This document shows, one piece after another, positions 1 through 12,088 of a DNA stretch of 64,000 bases. A program made the translations under genes and the position numbers. The stretch lies in assembly GCA_012845835.1 (NCBI GenBank), contig JABAKD010000023.1:17950027-18014026 (forward strand). The letters are read 5' to 3'. The DNA is from Undaria pinnatifida (lineage: Eukaryota; Sar; Phaeophyceae; Laminariales; Alariaceae). Position 1 is the first letter of the stretch; each line of letters opens with the position of its first letter. Under the pieces are notes generated by a model that was given only the letters and a program-made list of their open reading frames with translations, did not search any database and was not told the origin of the DNA.

Positions 1-1000
1 GGGGTGGAAGCACAGTGTAAGATCGCCCAACACGTTGACACTCGTCGCACCAAAACGGGCAGCATTTACCCTAGGTGTAGTGTAGAGGGGGAGCACAGTG
101 AAAGGTCACCCAACACGCTGACACTCGTCGCACCAAAGCAGGCAGCATTTGACCTTGGTGTAGTGTAGGGGTGGAACCACCGTGTAGGATCGCCCAACAC
201 GCTGACACTCGTCGCACCAAAACAGGCAGCATTTACCCTAGGTGTAGTGTGGGGGTGGAAGCACAGTGTAAGATCGCCCAACACGCTGACACTCGTCGCA
301 CCAAAACAGGCAGCATTTAACCGAGGTGTAGTGTAGGGGTGGAAGCACAGTGCAAGATCGCCCAACACGCTGACACTTATCGCACCAAAACGGGCAGCAT
401 TTAACCTAAGTGTAGTGTAGGGGTGGAAGCGCAGTGTAAGATCGCCCAACACGTTGACACTCGTCGCACCAAAACGGGCAGCATTTACCCTAGGTGTAGT
501 GTAGGGGGGGAGCACAGTGAAAGGTCACTAAACACGCTGACACTTGTCGCACTAAAACAGGTAGCATTTAACCTACGTGTAGTGTAGCTGGGGAGCACAG
601 TGAAAGGTCACCCAACACGTTGACACTCATCGCACCAAAACAGGCAGCATTTAACCTAGGTGTAGTGTAGGGGTGGAAGCACAGTGTAAGATCGCCCAAC
701 ACGTTGACACTCGTCGCACCAAAACGGGCAGCATTTACCCTAGGTGAGTGTAGGGGGGGGAGCACAGTGAAAGGTCACCCAACACGCTGATGCTCGACGC
801 CCCAAACAGGCAGCATTCACCCGAGGTGTAGTGTAGGGGTGGAAGCACAGTGTAAGATCGCCCAACACGTTGACACTCATCGCACCAAAACGGGCAGCAT
901 TTAACCTAAGTGTAGTGTAGGGGTGGAAGCACAGTGTAAGATCGCCCAACACGTTGACACTCGTCGCACCAAAACGGGCAGCATTTACCCTAGGTGTAGG
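1..1000. repeat. Satellite array A (83-84 bp unit)
   Basis: About twelve head-to-tail copies of an 83-84 bp unit. Each contains GGCAGCATTT, then CTAGGTGTAGTGTAGGGG, a purine-rich AGCACAGTG and CCCAACACGCTGACAC. This array carries its own variants (TCGTCGCACC, GTAAGATCGCCC) that are rare in the second array at 30.4-33.6 kb, so the two arrays have been homogenised separately. The minus-strand reading frames across it encode a repeated peptide only because the unit lacks stops; I do not regard them as genes. The array runs off the left edge of the window and into the assembly gap on the right. Confidence 0.95.
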
Positions 1001-1500
1001 NNNNNNNNNNNNNNNNNNNNNNNNNNNNNNNNNNNNNNNNNNNNNNNNNNNNNNNNNNNNNNNNNNNNNNNNNNNNNNNNNNNNNNNNNNNNNNNNNNNN
1101 NNNNNNNNNNNNNNNNNNNNNNNNNNNNNNNNNNNNNNNNNNNNNNNNNNNNNNNNNNNNNNNNNNNNNNNNNNNNNNNNNNNNNNNNNNNNNNNNNNNN
1201 NNNNNNNNNNNNNNNNNNNNNNNNNNNNNNNNNNNNNNNNNNNNNNNNNNNNNNNNNNNNNNNNNNNNNNNNNNNNNNNNNNNNNNNNNNNNNNNNNNNN
1301 NNNNNNNNNNNNNNNNNNNNNNNNNNNNNNNNNNNNNNNNNNNNNNNNNNNNNNNNNNNNNNNNNNNNNNNNNNNNNNNNNNNNNNNNNNNNNNNNNNNN
1401 NNNNNNNNNNNNNNNNNNNNNNNNNNNNNNNNNNNNNNNNNNNNNNNNNNNNNNNNNNNNNNNNNNNNNNNNNNNNNNNNNNNNNNNNNNNNNNNNNNNN
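1001..1500. other. Assembly gap (500 N)
   Basis: A run of exactly 500 N, which looks like a fixed-size scaffold gap rather than a measured length. It falls where the satellite array would have collapsed in assembly. True distance and content are unknown, and reading frames spanning it are meaningless. Confidence 0.99.
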
Positions 1501-2404
1501 TCTGCTTGATAATGTGCACGAACCCTGACAAAATGGAGCAACAAGCGCGGTGCAGATTACGTCGTCGTCATGTTGACACAAAATTTGCTTTTGCCTTTCA
1601 AGTCCTTTGGGTACTAACGTCGCGCCTGTGTCCCAGCAACGGTGGGGGCGTATGGTCACATCGTTTCACGTCGTTTCACGTCGTATATGAACGTCGTCGG
1701 CCAGGTACCAACTGAAAATCGCGATCTACAGTAGGGACAAGGAGCCGTTGCTAGGCCTGCTGTGCTCCCAGCGAAACTCAACCTATGGTGCAAACTTGCG
1801 CAAGCGGCCTTTCGCGGAGCGTTCGGAGTCAATGTCGTCATCCGTATCGCCGAGGGTCGACCTGGCAGGGTTAACGACTGAATCAACCACTTTGTCAACA
1901 GAGAAGGAAACTACGGAGCAGGCATACCGTGGATGCACGAGTTTCTGGTCCCCGCCATGGACCTTCTCCACAAGAAACATTCGTTGCCGTCATCGTCAAC
2001 GCCTCGTAACGTCGGATCATCTCGCGCCTCGGGAGAGAAGGAAACGGCGCAGTCCGCCTCCGAATGCCCCCGGGATTTGAACCTTAAATGTTGCGTTTCT
2101 TCCGCCAAGGTGCAAGAGACGCACGCGTGGCGTAATCTTAGTCGCCGTTTCGTATGTTTTTTTGGAGACGCCGTTAAGTATGGGTATACGTTGCGGCACG
2201 TGCTGCCATATATAGAGGTAGCACTTTACGTCTGAAATATTTCTGGATGACGGGATCCTTGACGCTAAATCGTCGGAATCAGCCTATGTGTTTGTTGTGG
2301 GTTTCGTTGCGTACGTAGACCATGGTGTTTTCCATCCGGTACCAGTTCCGTATTTCTACAAATATGTTCTCGGGGTAGATCGTAATCTCCCGGATTGAGG
2401 TATC
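1501..2404. other. Unassigned sequence, no gene recognised
   Basis: Unique-looking sequence with short open frames on both strands and no motif I can name. On the minus strand there are short acidic and basic stretches (about 1,783-2,108) that could be the decayed C-terminal end of the transposase remnant next to it, but nothing supports this beyond position and strand. Confidence 0.4.
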
Positions 2405-2953
2405 TCAGAAGAAAAACTGGTGCACCTCCATGGTAGCACCCGTCTTGCCCGCTGTTGACGTCTTATTCTCGCCAATAGTGGCATGCTCGTATTGAGGACA
2501 CCAACATATATGTCTACTTCGAGCCCTTCGATAGTTGAGCACACGTCTAAGCCAACTTAAATCGTCGTTAATGTGGGGTCGAAGCGCAATGTGAACAAGA
2601 CCTTCGTCGTTTCCACGCACGGAACGTCGAACACGTCGGACCCATCCCCATACCTTGCGAAGTAATGATGACCAACGCGCGGCAAGATTTACCGACCACG
2701 AAGGGCTTGTCTGAATCGGGATAGGACCATTTTTTCTGTCCACAAGGTGACGAGGTCCCAGCCAGGAGTCGTCGGGATGATTCAAGAGGTAGCGCCGTAG
2801 AGCACAGCCCTTGTCGTAGAAGATCAATCCCGGCCGGCTGGCGGGGTCTTTCCAGATGGAGTCCAGGCAACCGGCCACGACCTCCACGACCTCCATCCCC
2901 TCGTGTTCCCAACCCGGACCCGACCCGGCGATGGTGCCGCAGTTTAGAGTCAC
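2405..2953 (-). pseudogene. KDZ/Zisupton-like transposase core fragment
   Basis: An open frame of 182 codons with the block IFYDKGCALRRYLLNHPDDS followed by WLGPRHLVDR. This resembles the 'iiYDnaC...vDr.H' core of Kyakuja-Dileera-Zisupton (KDZ) transposases. Further on, SWLRRVLNYRRARSRHICW recalls the C-terminal helical part of the same proteins. The histidine-rich metal-binding stretch expected after VDR is not visible in this frame and may lie in another frame, which indicates decay. A SWIM finger on the same strand about 1.2 kb upstream (4,137-4,397) fits the same transposon class. The assignment rests on remembered motifs only. Alternative: another transposase family with a similar YDxxC motif. 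Confidence 0.42.
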
Positions 2954-4136
2954 TATGAAGTTTCCGTGCCTGTGATGGGTAGAAAAAAACAGCCGGAGTT
3001 GTCGCGCTTCGTAGGGCTTGTCTCTGTGTGGGATGGCGGCATTTCCAGCATCACGGTCGGGTGGGTAAGCGACCAGGACGTCCGTTGCAGCGGCAGCAAG
3101 GGCAAGGGAGAGAACGTGTCAGTAGTGCAAATATTCCATGTAAGAGGTTGGAACGCTTTCATGGTGCGATCACCAACAGGTGACTCCAATGGCATGCGAC
3201 GTTAACTACATGGCTGAACGCGAACGACTTCTTGGGCCGCCTGCTGAACGGCTACTTGGCAATATCCATTCTTCCTGCTAAACCGTAGGTACGAATTACA
3301 TGATGTCGAACCTTCGCCCGCGCAGAAAATCTGGAAGAAACAGTGGAATCAACGTGCCATTTCTCCACAACGAGATCGCCACGACGCCTACGTCGCTATG
3401 TTTCGGCGCGTGGAGGTCACCACACGTTCCTTGCAGATATACAACGTTATGGGTCGTGGGTTGAAGTTGGTAGGCGTGGGGTGCGTGGGTTGTGTTGTTA
3501 TCGTCGGGCGTGTTTGGCGTGCTAAGGCCGTGTTGCCTCCGGTGCATCCCCGATCTTGATTTCTCTTCCGGAATGTGGTGCACGTCATGGACAGTTCGAC
3601 ATGACCGCGGGTTGCAGATGTACCATACCCGTCAAATGACACGCGCGCCAGTGCCTCTAATCCCAAGGTATAAAGGTGCGGCGCACGAACGTCGGGGTGG
3701 GTGGATGGCCGTTGTTATGGCTTCATTTGCAAGCATGGCCTTCAGCGTACCAACTAACACGGATCTTGAAACAAGCTCGGGAGAGTAGTTTGTCAGAACC
3801 GCGGAAACGTCCCCGAGCCAACTTGGCTTAGTCGAGGCCTCCCCCGTCATCGTACCTCCGCCACTGTAGTTTTGCGTTTCCTAAACACAGAAGAGGACGT
3901 GTCCGAAAAATATTGGCAGAAGGAAATATGATGTAGCAAGGCGGTACCAGTGCCACGAAATGAGGCGGGCACACCATCAATGACGCACACATGTAGGGCA
4001 AACGATTACCACGTAGATTCAGTGGAAAGCATGGGTCACGCCCGTGATGTGGCTCGTTGCTATCGTCAACAGCGTCAGGAGCGGGAACGGAGGCTGTTTG
4101 ACGGTTAGGTGGGGCTTTCACGTGGACAGTCCACAA
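2954..4136 (-). pseudogene. Decayed middle of the same putative transposase
   Basis: Between the SWIM-finger fragment and the transposase core the minus strand holds several overlapping short open frames (about 2,953-3,195, 3,296-3,583, 3,632-3,850 and 3,828-4,136). None exceeds about 100 codons and I recognise no domain. Their strand and order fit a single frameshifted coding region linking the two flanking fragments, but this is inference. Confidence 0.25.
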
Positions 4137-4397
4137 CTACGATAAAAAAACCTCGTCACGTCTTGTAAGGGAAATAACTTGTCTTAGCAACGGTACGAGG
4201 AACCGTCGGGGTTGAGGGCGACTTATTCTTGGAAGGATCTCCTTCTTATAGAGCGCGTGCCAACATTCACCCGGCGTTGTTTTTATTTTAAATTCTTCGC
4301 AAGTACAGTGGGTGCGGCAGGCTTCAGAGCTTTGGGTGCTGTGATTGAAACCGTCTTCGAAATCGGGTGGAGGTAGGGCTCGCTGCATACCCAGCAC
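4137..4397 (-). pseudogene. SWIM-type zinc-finger fragment
   Basis: An 86-codon frame contains CTCEEFKIKTTPGECWHA, which matches the SWIM zinc-finger pattern CxC...CxH with all four ligands in order. SWIM fingers are common in transposase-derived proteins, including MULE and KDZ/Zisupton groups. It lies upstream (in the minus-strand sense) of the transposase-core fragment at 2,405-2,953, so the two are probably pieces of one decayed gene. The frame is short and has no supported start. Confidence 0.45.
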
Positions 4398-5590
4398 GAA
4401 GCACTCACCTTTCGTGACGAGTGATTTTGGGCGTTAACCTGAACACTGACTACGGGCCGGATAGTTGGCGGCTACCGACAAATAAATAATTGCGAATTAG
4501 CTAGCGGACAGTTCAAGCGGCCGGTACAGGCTATGTTATGGATAGCACTGCAACAACAATTTACGGTTTAAGCGACGACCTCCGAAGCACGCAAAGAAGC
4601 ACCGCGAAACGCTTAAAAGAGATGCCTGACATGTCTCCGCCTAACACGGCCCACGCGCACCAATACGAAGAGTGTCTCAGGCCCATTGGGTCGCCACCAC
4701 ATAGTCTCGTGAGGCTCCTTGTAGGGCCCGTGGTACATTTTGACGTGTAATTTCCAAAATAACTCAGAGCCTACTTGTTTTTTGAAACCGTCAAATTTCT
4801 GTGCCGCGGTCAGTCTTTATTCCGAAATCCAAAGGGTAGCTGGCGCCCCTTGCTCGGCCCATCATTTTATGCGTAACTGACACTTGTCACTGACAATACG
4901 TCGGGCGCCAAACGTGCTCGAGGGGGATGTCAGCGTCCTAAGTGTGGTCGACCCAAGATATCAGTCGACAAGAAATGAAGTCGGTTGTGACACGGTAAAA
5001 GTTATAGGCGTAAAATCGTACATATATGTGAGACAATAATAAGGTGGAAAGGAGGTACAGACAGATATATATGCTAAAATTGCGGTAAGCCACACTACCA
5101 ACTTATTACGTAGGGTATACCGTACATCCCGTCTGCATGATCGCCTCCTAACCTATGCCAAGCAAAGTATGACTAACGAAGTAACGTAATTGAGCGCGTG
5201 TACACAAAGCGTGCCTTTCAAAATACTAATGATTCACATTTCTCCCTTTCGTTCTCAATGGCGGTTACATTGCATGACCACATCACCTCGCCTGTTGTAT
5301 TTGGCAATATTATCTCTTTCTTATAATTATTAGCGATGTCAGAAAACATTGGTATCTACATGATTGTACCTATGGATTAATATAATCTATATTTCGATCC
5401 ATGTACAATAACAAATTATGAAGCTTTTAACACGTTGTTTACTACACTCAAGAACTGGGTTGCATACTACATGTAACATCCAAACCTTCTATATTAATAA
5501 GCATTACCAGGCGGGTGATATGAAGGGGTGTCTCCTTGGTACAACCGTCAGATTCGTCCTCTTCAAGGTTTTATAGTTTCCGCGCAAATA
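4398..5590. other. Unassigned AT-richer sequence
   Basis: No open frame of note and no motif recognised. Base composition becomes visibly more AT-rich around 5,000-5,500, just before the poly(C)-rich dispersed repeat. Confidence 0.5.
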
Positions 5591-6890
5591 TTGAAATGAC
5601 CCCCCCCCCCCCCCCCCCCCCCGCCGACCCCTCTTGTTCAAACGCCCTACTTGAAATAATAATCTACCATACATAGTAGTAGTAAACACTACCACCAGCC
5701 AGCTGATATCATCTCAGTATCCTTCTAGCCATCCATGCCGTAGCTCCAACTCATCTCCGCCCTCCTCCCCCCCCCCAATTTTTTGTTCCCCGCCCAGTTC
5801 GTTCAAACGCCCTACTTAAAATTGAAATCGGCCAGAGTACTAAACACTTCTAAGCAATTGATATTACGTCATTATCTTTCTAGCCATCTATGACGCAGCT
5901 TTCATTCATTCTCCCTGCTCCCCCTCTCCCCCTCCAACGCCCCCTCCTTCCCCACACCCCGCACGATCGCCTAGACCCAGCACCGCGCGTATAGCAAGCC
6001 CCTACATATGTAATTAATACGCGCGATCGAAGGATCACACACAATGTTGCGAAGATCAGTGTCGACCAAATCCTTGATCTCATAGCTGGAGTGTGTTTTG
6101 ATATTATATGTCGACCTAAACCTCTTGAAACCCTTTCCGCCCCCCCCCCCCCCCCCCCCCGCCTTTTTTCATTTTTATTTTTTCCTCGCTCTCTCTTGCT
6201 TAAACGCCCCACCTAATATCGAGATCCGTCACAGTAATAAACACTTCCACGCCCTGGATATCGCCTCATTATCGTTTCAGAGCCGTTCATGCCGCTGCTG
6301 CAATTCCCACCCCCCCCGCGCCCCCAATGCCCCCTCCTTCCCCACCAACCGCACCATAGGCTAGACCTAGCACCACGCGTATAGCAAACCCCTACATCTA
6401 TGCGACCTAAAGCCCTCCCCCCCCCCGCCCCCCCCCGCCACATTCCCCCCCCCTCCCCCACAAGAAGGATTTTTAGTTTCCACGCACAAATTGACCTGAC
6501 CCACCCGTCCCCTCCCCCCCTCCCGCCCCCCTTTTGATCAAAATCAGGCCCCCACGTCCTTAAAAACTCCGCCCTCCCCTCACCGGTTATTCGACTTACA
6601 GGATTCACTTGATAAACTGATGCATTTCCTTCCACAGCTGTCAGATTTTGTCCCCCTCAGAAACGGGTTTTAGAGTTTCCGCGCACAGACTGCCTAGCAT
6701 CACCCTGTTGACCCTGATAGCTACAATATAGTTGCAAGGGGAGTCGCCGACCTATATCCTTAATGAGGACACACCACCCGTAATACGCGCGATCGAAGTA
6801 TCACACACAGCTTGCAAAGATGAGTTCCGACAAAATTTTCGATCTCACAGCTGAAGTGTATTTTAATATTTATAAAATATACGCTGCTTC
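5590..6890. repeat. Dispersed poly(C)-rich repeat D1, copy 1
   Basis: A stretch of about 1.3 kb that reappears in the same orientation at about 43,611-44,730, sharing poly(C) runs, the phrase CAGTTCGTTCAAACGCC, CTCCCTCCCC-type tracts and a terminal block of about 250 bp. The terminal block (6,590-6,890) runs from TTACAGGATTCACTTGATAA to a TA-rich end; it also occurs as an inverted tandem pair at 40,732-41,290, with further fragments near 12,515, 42,855 and 56,280. Poly(C) runs sit at about 5,598-5,622 and 6,141-6,160. No coding capacity is seen. It behaves as a mobile non-coding repeat, but I cannot name its class. Confidence 0.8.
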
Positions 6891-8162
6891 GCATGTATCA
6901 AGTACTTCCACGTACCTGGTTAACGATGGGAGCCTGGCCCAAAATAGGAGTGTTTCATTAACGCCCTTTACAATCACCCCCGGATTTGTCGAGACAAACG
7001 GCTTGAATTTAGTGTTGGATGATTTTTGCAGTATGAGACGTCGTGTGGCGTCACGGACTTCATCATCGGAGGTTGTTACCCATTGAATGGACTGATCTTT
7101 GCATTGAGTGAGGGGTGATGTGCGTGAGCGACCGGCAGTTTCCAGGCCACCCTCCAGGATCCTGAACCGGCGACGGGGAATCTGCCAACATTGGCAGGAA
7201 GGAATAACCTGCCAACACAGAAAACGCCTGCAGAAAGCTACTCTGCAGAACCAGATTTCAGTTGATTGCACCGAGCTACGCGCTGTGATCGCGCCGCGTC
7301 TCTCAGGGAGAGAAGAGAAACCGCAAGCCGGGCCGCGCGCAGCGCAGACGCCAGACAACCGTCACCACAGCCGGCTCCTCAGCACCATGCTGGTGTGGCG
7401 GCTATGTACGCTTTGGTATGTCTAAATGCGGTTCTGCCAGCATACGACCACCAGACTCGTAGGCTATTCCTCCTTCCCATAAGAACGGGGCACACACAAC
7501 GCTCTTGAGGAAAAATATGAACTTCGTAAATTGTATACTGAAGTTAGTTTCGGGGCACATCATTTTCAAGAAAATACGAAATTCAGCCTACAAAAAAAAC
7601 GACTTGATTTCTTATCAGAGAGCCGGCGGCACAATACTCTTAAAGTAGTAGACTACAGGACGGAAGAATGGCAAGCTGATACTTCTAGGAAGACAATAAA
7701 TCTGGGAGCTCACGTTAGTGCAGATGGCATCCTCTCCCACATAAGAAACCCGCAGCCCCAGCCAGGATTCCAGTTTCTCGCTATCAAATAAGCACCTGAT
7801 ACTTGTACAAGTAGGTGTAGTGCTAATATATTATTCTAGGCACAATGCTGTTCAAACAGTAGTAGTAGAAATGAAATATTAATAGGAAAAAAAGAAAGAA
7901 AGCGGAACAATTCTGGCCGAGGAAGAATTTCTTACGCGAGAAAGGGTGAGTTCTACACACTATCTCCAGCACAGCGCATCTCAATTGCCTTCCTTTCCCG
8001 GTAAGGTACAAGTATCAGCCCTGCTTTCCTACATCCCTGTTTGCTTTTTTACATTCATGTCGTGCACCACTACAAGTAGTAGTAATTTATCACGTAATAT
8101 GTACAACGGCAAGCATCACCAACCAGCCGCAACACAGTGATTTTTCCATGCGTTTGATACAA
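6891..8162. other. Intergenic sequence with a short dispersed repeat at 7,178-7,266
   Basis: No convincing gene. The segment at about 7,178-7,266 carries the near-palindrome CTGCCAACATTGGCAGG followed by CTGCCAACAC and AACCAGATTTCA. The same block occurs at about 58,484-58,568 and, in reverse, around 12,593-12,655. Short open frames near 7,108-7,791 have no recognisable domains. Confidence 0.5.
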
Positions 8163-9073
8163 ATGTTGTCGGTGCTGTACAACGTCTCTTTTGCGTTGAA
8201 CTCCTTGGTGTGTATCGAATGAATGAGGTATATAGGTCTTTCGGTGACAATATTCGACTGGGAAACGACGCGGGTGGTTCCGCCAAAATAGACGACACGA
8301 ACACCACAAATAATAGGATCCATGTAACTCCAATTCAACGAAATGATTGGCGATGCTTTTGAAAAATCTTCCTTCTTCCAAGTATAGACATTTTTGTGTG
8401 GTTTATGTCTTGGCACTGAACCGTTCTTGCCGCCCGGCAACATCCAGCACCCCCATCATGCCCGGCGAAGGAGGAGAAATATCAGGGGGGTGGGGAATAG
8501 CTACGCGTAGGTACCAGATAACTCCCGCCCCCCTTCTTCTTTCCCTCTCCCCAGAGATGGAAAAAAAAGGAAAACATGGGAAAGGAAAAACAAAACAAAA
8601 AGGGCTCACAATTTTGTCGACAACGGTGGTAGTACCGCTGTTGACCCCCCCCCCCCCCCCCGAGATGGAGCAGACAATCAAACCCAGGGCCACACAAAAC
8701 GAAACGGCCGGCTCGCAAGCGAAGCAAAAACAAAATAAGCTCGTACGGTCTTTACTCTTTGTGAATTAACGAGAGGCAAATTCGACCCGACACTGCAGAC
8801 GCTAACCTACGAAACCAAGATGGGCCGTAGTGCACTTTTCACATTCACAACATGACCACCACCGCTTCCCGTCTGATCTAGTTTTTTGCCCAGTTCTGTA
8901 GGCCTCGGGCCGGTGCTTTTCTGGTGGCACATTGCATTGGGGCCGCCCCTCCCTCCCACGCGGGGCTGGGTGAGCCTCCTGGTACGCGCCTCCTTGTCGA
9001 ATGTGGCCGCGGTGAAAGAAAATCTGAGGGCCCCCGAGTGGGCCCTTCTTGGGCGTCGGTTGGCGGCGCCAAA

Positions 9074-9427
9074 CTACCCAGCCTCATCTCCGCCACCGCT
9101 AAAATCCAACATCTCTGCAGCTGACGCCGACACGCCTGCACCTGTCGCTGCGCCCCCCCTTTCACTGCCGCCACGAACGCCAGCAATGCCTACCCCATAC
9201 CAACTCCGCGAAACAGCAGGGGAAACAGCGCTACCGACAACATCCGCAATCATCGCGCCCCCGTCAGCTTCCTGCAACCTAGCATGCAATGCAGCATGCC
9301 GTTGACTAATAGAGATCATCATACTCTTAACGTTGGCGTGCCTTTTGATTTCATCATAGTGATTCTGAGGTTGTTGAAGGTCGACAAGATCAACCGGCCC
9401 CTTACCCCGAGCATCAGGTCCCCACAA
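9074..9427 (-). pseudogene. C-terminal exon of the repeated gene, left copy
   Basis: A 117-codon frame with the conserved string RLQEADGGAMIADVVGSAVS and an Ala/Gly-rich end. It corresponds to the frame at 62,555-63,052 in the right arm. Conservation of frame between two diverged copies (substitutions mostly keep the peptide) argues that this was once coding. I recognise no domain. The next downstream piece in both arms is low-complexity and ends in a Cys-containing WCECEKC-like stretch that is clearer in the right arm. Confidence 0.4.
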
Positions 9428-10023
9428 TCTCTGAGAAAGGTCGCTTTTTCACCAGTGTCTGTCACGTCAAGAGCAGAGACCCACCCAGGTAACATCGGGC
9501 TATCCGGTGATCAGCTGGCCGTGTCGTCTTAGATAATCTCAAACTCAAACTGTTCGTAGCATGCTCCAATCTACTTCGGCAGTCCGAGTTTCTTCGCAGC
9601 CATCCCAACATTGCAGCGACAATTTAACTCCAGCAGAGTCGAGTGGGCCAGCGCATGAGAAGCTCAACAGTAGCCTGCGGAGGTAACGATGAAAACCCAT
9701 TACAAAAGGGCAAACAGTTACAGCAGGCGGGAACCGTATTGAACAGGTGTATGTCATGTCGATCATAACACGAATTACCTGGTCGACCACCAAGCCGAGG
9801 AAAAAAGTGAACATGTTACAAACACTGCAACAAACGAAACCGTGCAGTATACTTGACGGCAAATACTATGAGCATAGGAATATGCCGTGAGGCCAATGTT
9901 ATGGGTGGAAATGGTTGCTGTACCTGCTAGTGATAGGAAAGTCACGAGAAACACACACACCAAGCCCCTGTACTGCTGTTACCTCTGACAGAGCGACAAG
10001 TGGTGATCCACGCTTTACTTTTC

Positions 10024-11274
10024 CCTGTTGCGCAGTACAGCGACACGCCGTCAGGCTTTCTTAGACAGCAAGCTTCGATGTGCTTGCGGAGCAGCTTCAC
10101 GACCTCCAGTGTTTTCGGGCGCAGGAGAGCTTATCCCGATTTCGCATCGATCACGTCGCAGAACCGATCAATCACTAAATCAAAGCGCGTCAACAATCGT
10201 GTCCGCTCGGGCGCTAACCGCCGACAATTCCGCAAGAAACACGTCCAGTTCATCTCTATATACTCTCCGACCTATTCCGATGCCATTTTTTGCGCTTAAA
10301 GAGCAATTTCTACCTGCAGTCGGAAGCGAGATCGGCAGGAGCGTAATGATCACGAAACATGACCCAGTACAGGCATTGTTTTCGACGACAGCTAAAGTCT
10401 CTCCATATCGCTGAATTGAACAACGACACAAGTGACGTGAAAACCACTTGCGTCCCTGATGTCTTCCAGATTAACGATATAGCAAGCATCTCTCAACCAA
10501 GCCATGGAGGGCTTGAAAGCGCCGAGAATCTTCTTCACCAGGCGCGAGATACTCGGAAGCGCGTGGAAGATATCCAGGCGACCCTTGAGCATGTTTGGGC
10601 CACCCCCCCTGATACAGTTGGCAACAATCAACATGAATTCAGAACACTCGAACAGAAAAAAATCGAACACAAAGATCACATTGACGCCGAGCAGATTTCA
10701 GAAACAAACGAAACATATTTGCCACCTCTACAGCACTCACGTCGTCCCGGTCGACATTGCCACCAATCTCGTCTCCGGCTCTTAGGTCGCAAGCGCGGTC
10801 GTGACCAACATTAAAGTCATTCCCGTCGCCACCGTCCTCTTTGCCCTCGTCCGAGTCCGCATCGTCAAAAAAGAAAAACACCAACGAAAACGTTTGGTTT
10901 GTTTGGCGAATAATACAAACGTAAGCAAGAAAATAAGGAACGCCAATGCCGGCAGGGCGTCAGACAACTCAGCTCAATTTTTTCCTAGGACAGGGTAAGG
11001 CCTTACCTAGCGAGCCCACCACGTGGCAAGGTGCTTCGGTGGCGAAGAAGTCGGGGTCATCGTTGTAAGCGGCACTTGCATTCGGGTTCGGCGACGGTGC
11101 TGGTGTCGCAGGGGGGGCTGTCCAATCGGCCGCAAGGCGAACATGGGTAGCGTCCCACAGAACAAGCCTGTCACTGCCGCCGCAGAGTTCCTTCATCGTC
11201 ACACGACCTACACCAGCGGAGAATGGTGCCTCCTTGTGTGCTGTGTACGCAGCAGGCTTCACCGCATCGCTCAC
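10024..11274 (-). pseudogene. Decayed spliced gene, left copy (transposase-like family?)
   Basis: Exon-like blocks in order: 11,274-11,007 (ends in a donor GTAAGG; contains SPNPNASAAYNDDPD), about 10,866-10,740 (acidic, DADSDEG), about 10,610-10,392 (GRLDIFHALPSISRLVKK, then AWLRDACYIVNLEDIRDA) and about 10,136-10,024 (LEVVKLLRKHIEACCLRKPD). The last two resemble an uncharacterised transposon-associated family I know from fungi and algae, with a 'DxFH...RLRDAxF...ED' block followed by 'SDPPGVxLY...RC.RGTnStEG'. The acceptor before the acidic exon, TTTTCTAG in the right copy, is mutated here to TTTTTTGAC. The family match is from memory, so function stays open. Confidence 0.4.
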
Positions 11275-11821
11275 GTTGACTACGACGCCCTTCTGGCCGC
11301 CGGATTGACGTGATTGAGGGCGCCACCGAGCAAAGATCCAGAGGTAGTCTCATGGCCCTGTACGTTCCCAACACTAACGCAACTGGCATGGTTGTTGCTG
11401 TGGAGTCGCACTTAGAGTTCCGTCGTAAAATAGACCAGGTTTGGGGGGTGATACCAGGTTTAGTCGCTTGTGATGCGGACGTGCCGTGCATGTCGTTGGT
11501 TAAGATGATGCAAGAAAAAAGGTCTCGATGAATGTGGTACAAACCATCCCAATGCCACCTGTGTTCCCGGCGGCAAAATGGTCGGAACCGGGCTGCGTAT
11601 GGGATCCTTCAACATGTCGATCTCCACGTAAACGAGAACGGACGCGCAAGCATCCAGGCAGGCATACCCTACCCGTGATGGCACCGTAAGGATTCAAAAT
11701 GCAGCCATCATTAACATTCCACCTACAAGCGGATTCAAAAGCATGGCGCCAGCAATTAAGCTGGCAACAAGAAATGTTCCATAACCCACAACGAGCGTGA
11801 ATAGGACACGCGCATAGCTAA

Positions 11822-12088
11822 CTAGAGTAGTATCACCAGTTGGGCGTGGAGGGGAGAACTCCGGCAAGACAAGCGGAAGGTCGGGTCTGTGGGCAACCCT
11901 TCCCCAAGCAAACTAGACATTATACCCGCCAGCGAAAAAGATGGCGTCGGCACCCAACAAACGTTTGCGTGAGTCAGCGGGTCCACAGTTTTTGCGCCTT
12001 TGACCTCATCCAAATACGTCGCGTCTGACTTGGAGCTAGCGCCAAGTCTACCATGATGTCCTGGTACCAAGTCACGCTGATTTTTCAT
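11822..12088 (-). pseudogene. Unrecognised conserved frame, left copy
   Basis: An 88-codon frame (MKNQRDLVPGHHGRLG... to ...LHAQLVILL) matching the frame at 60,035-60,301 nearly residue for residue over its whole length. Conservation between diverged arms suggests it was a real exon near the 5' end of the repeated gene. The initial codon is not clearly supported by a start context. No domain recognised. Confidence 0.35.

Noticed and set aside
740-1715. Long ORFs crossing 1,001-1,500
   Set aside because: They consist mostly of unknown residues across the assembly gap.
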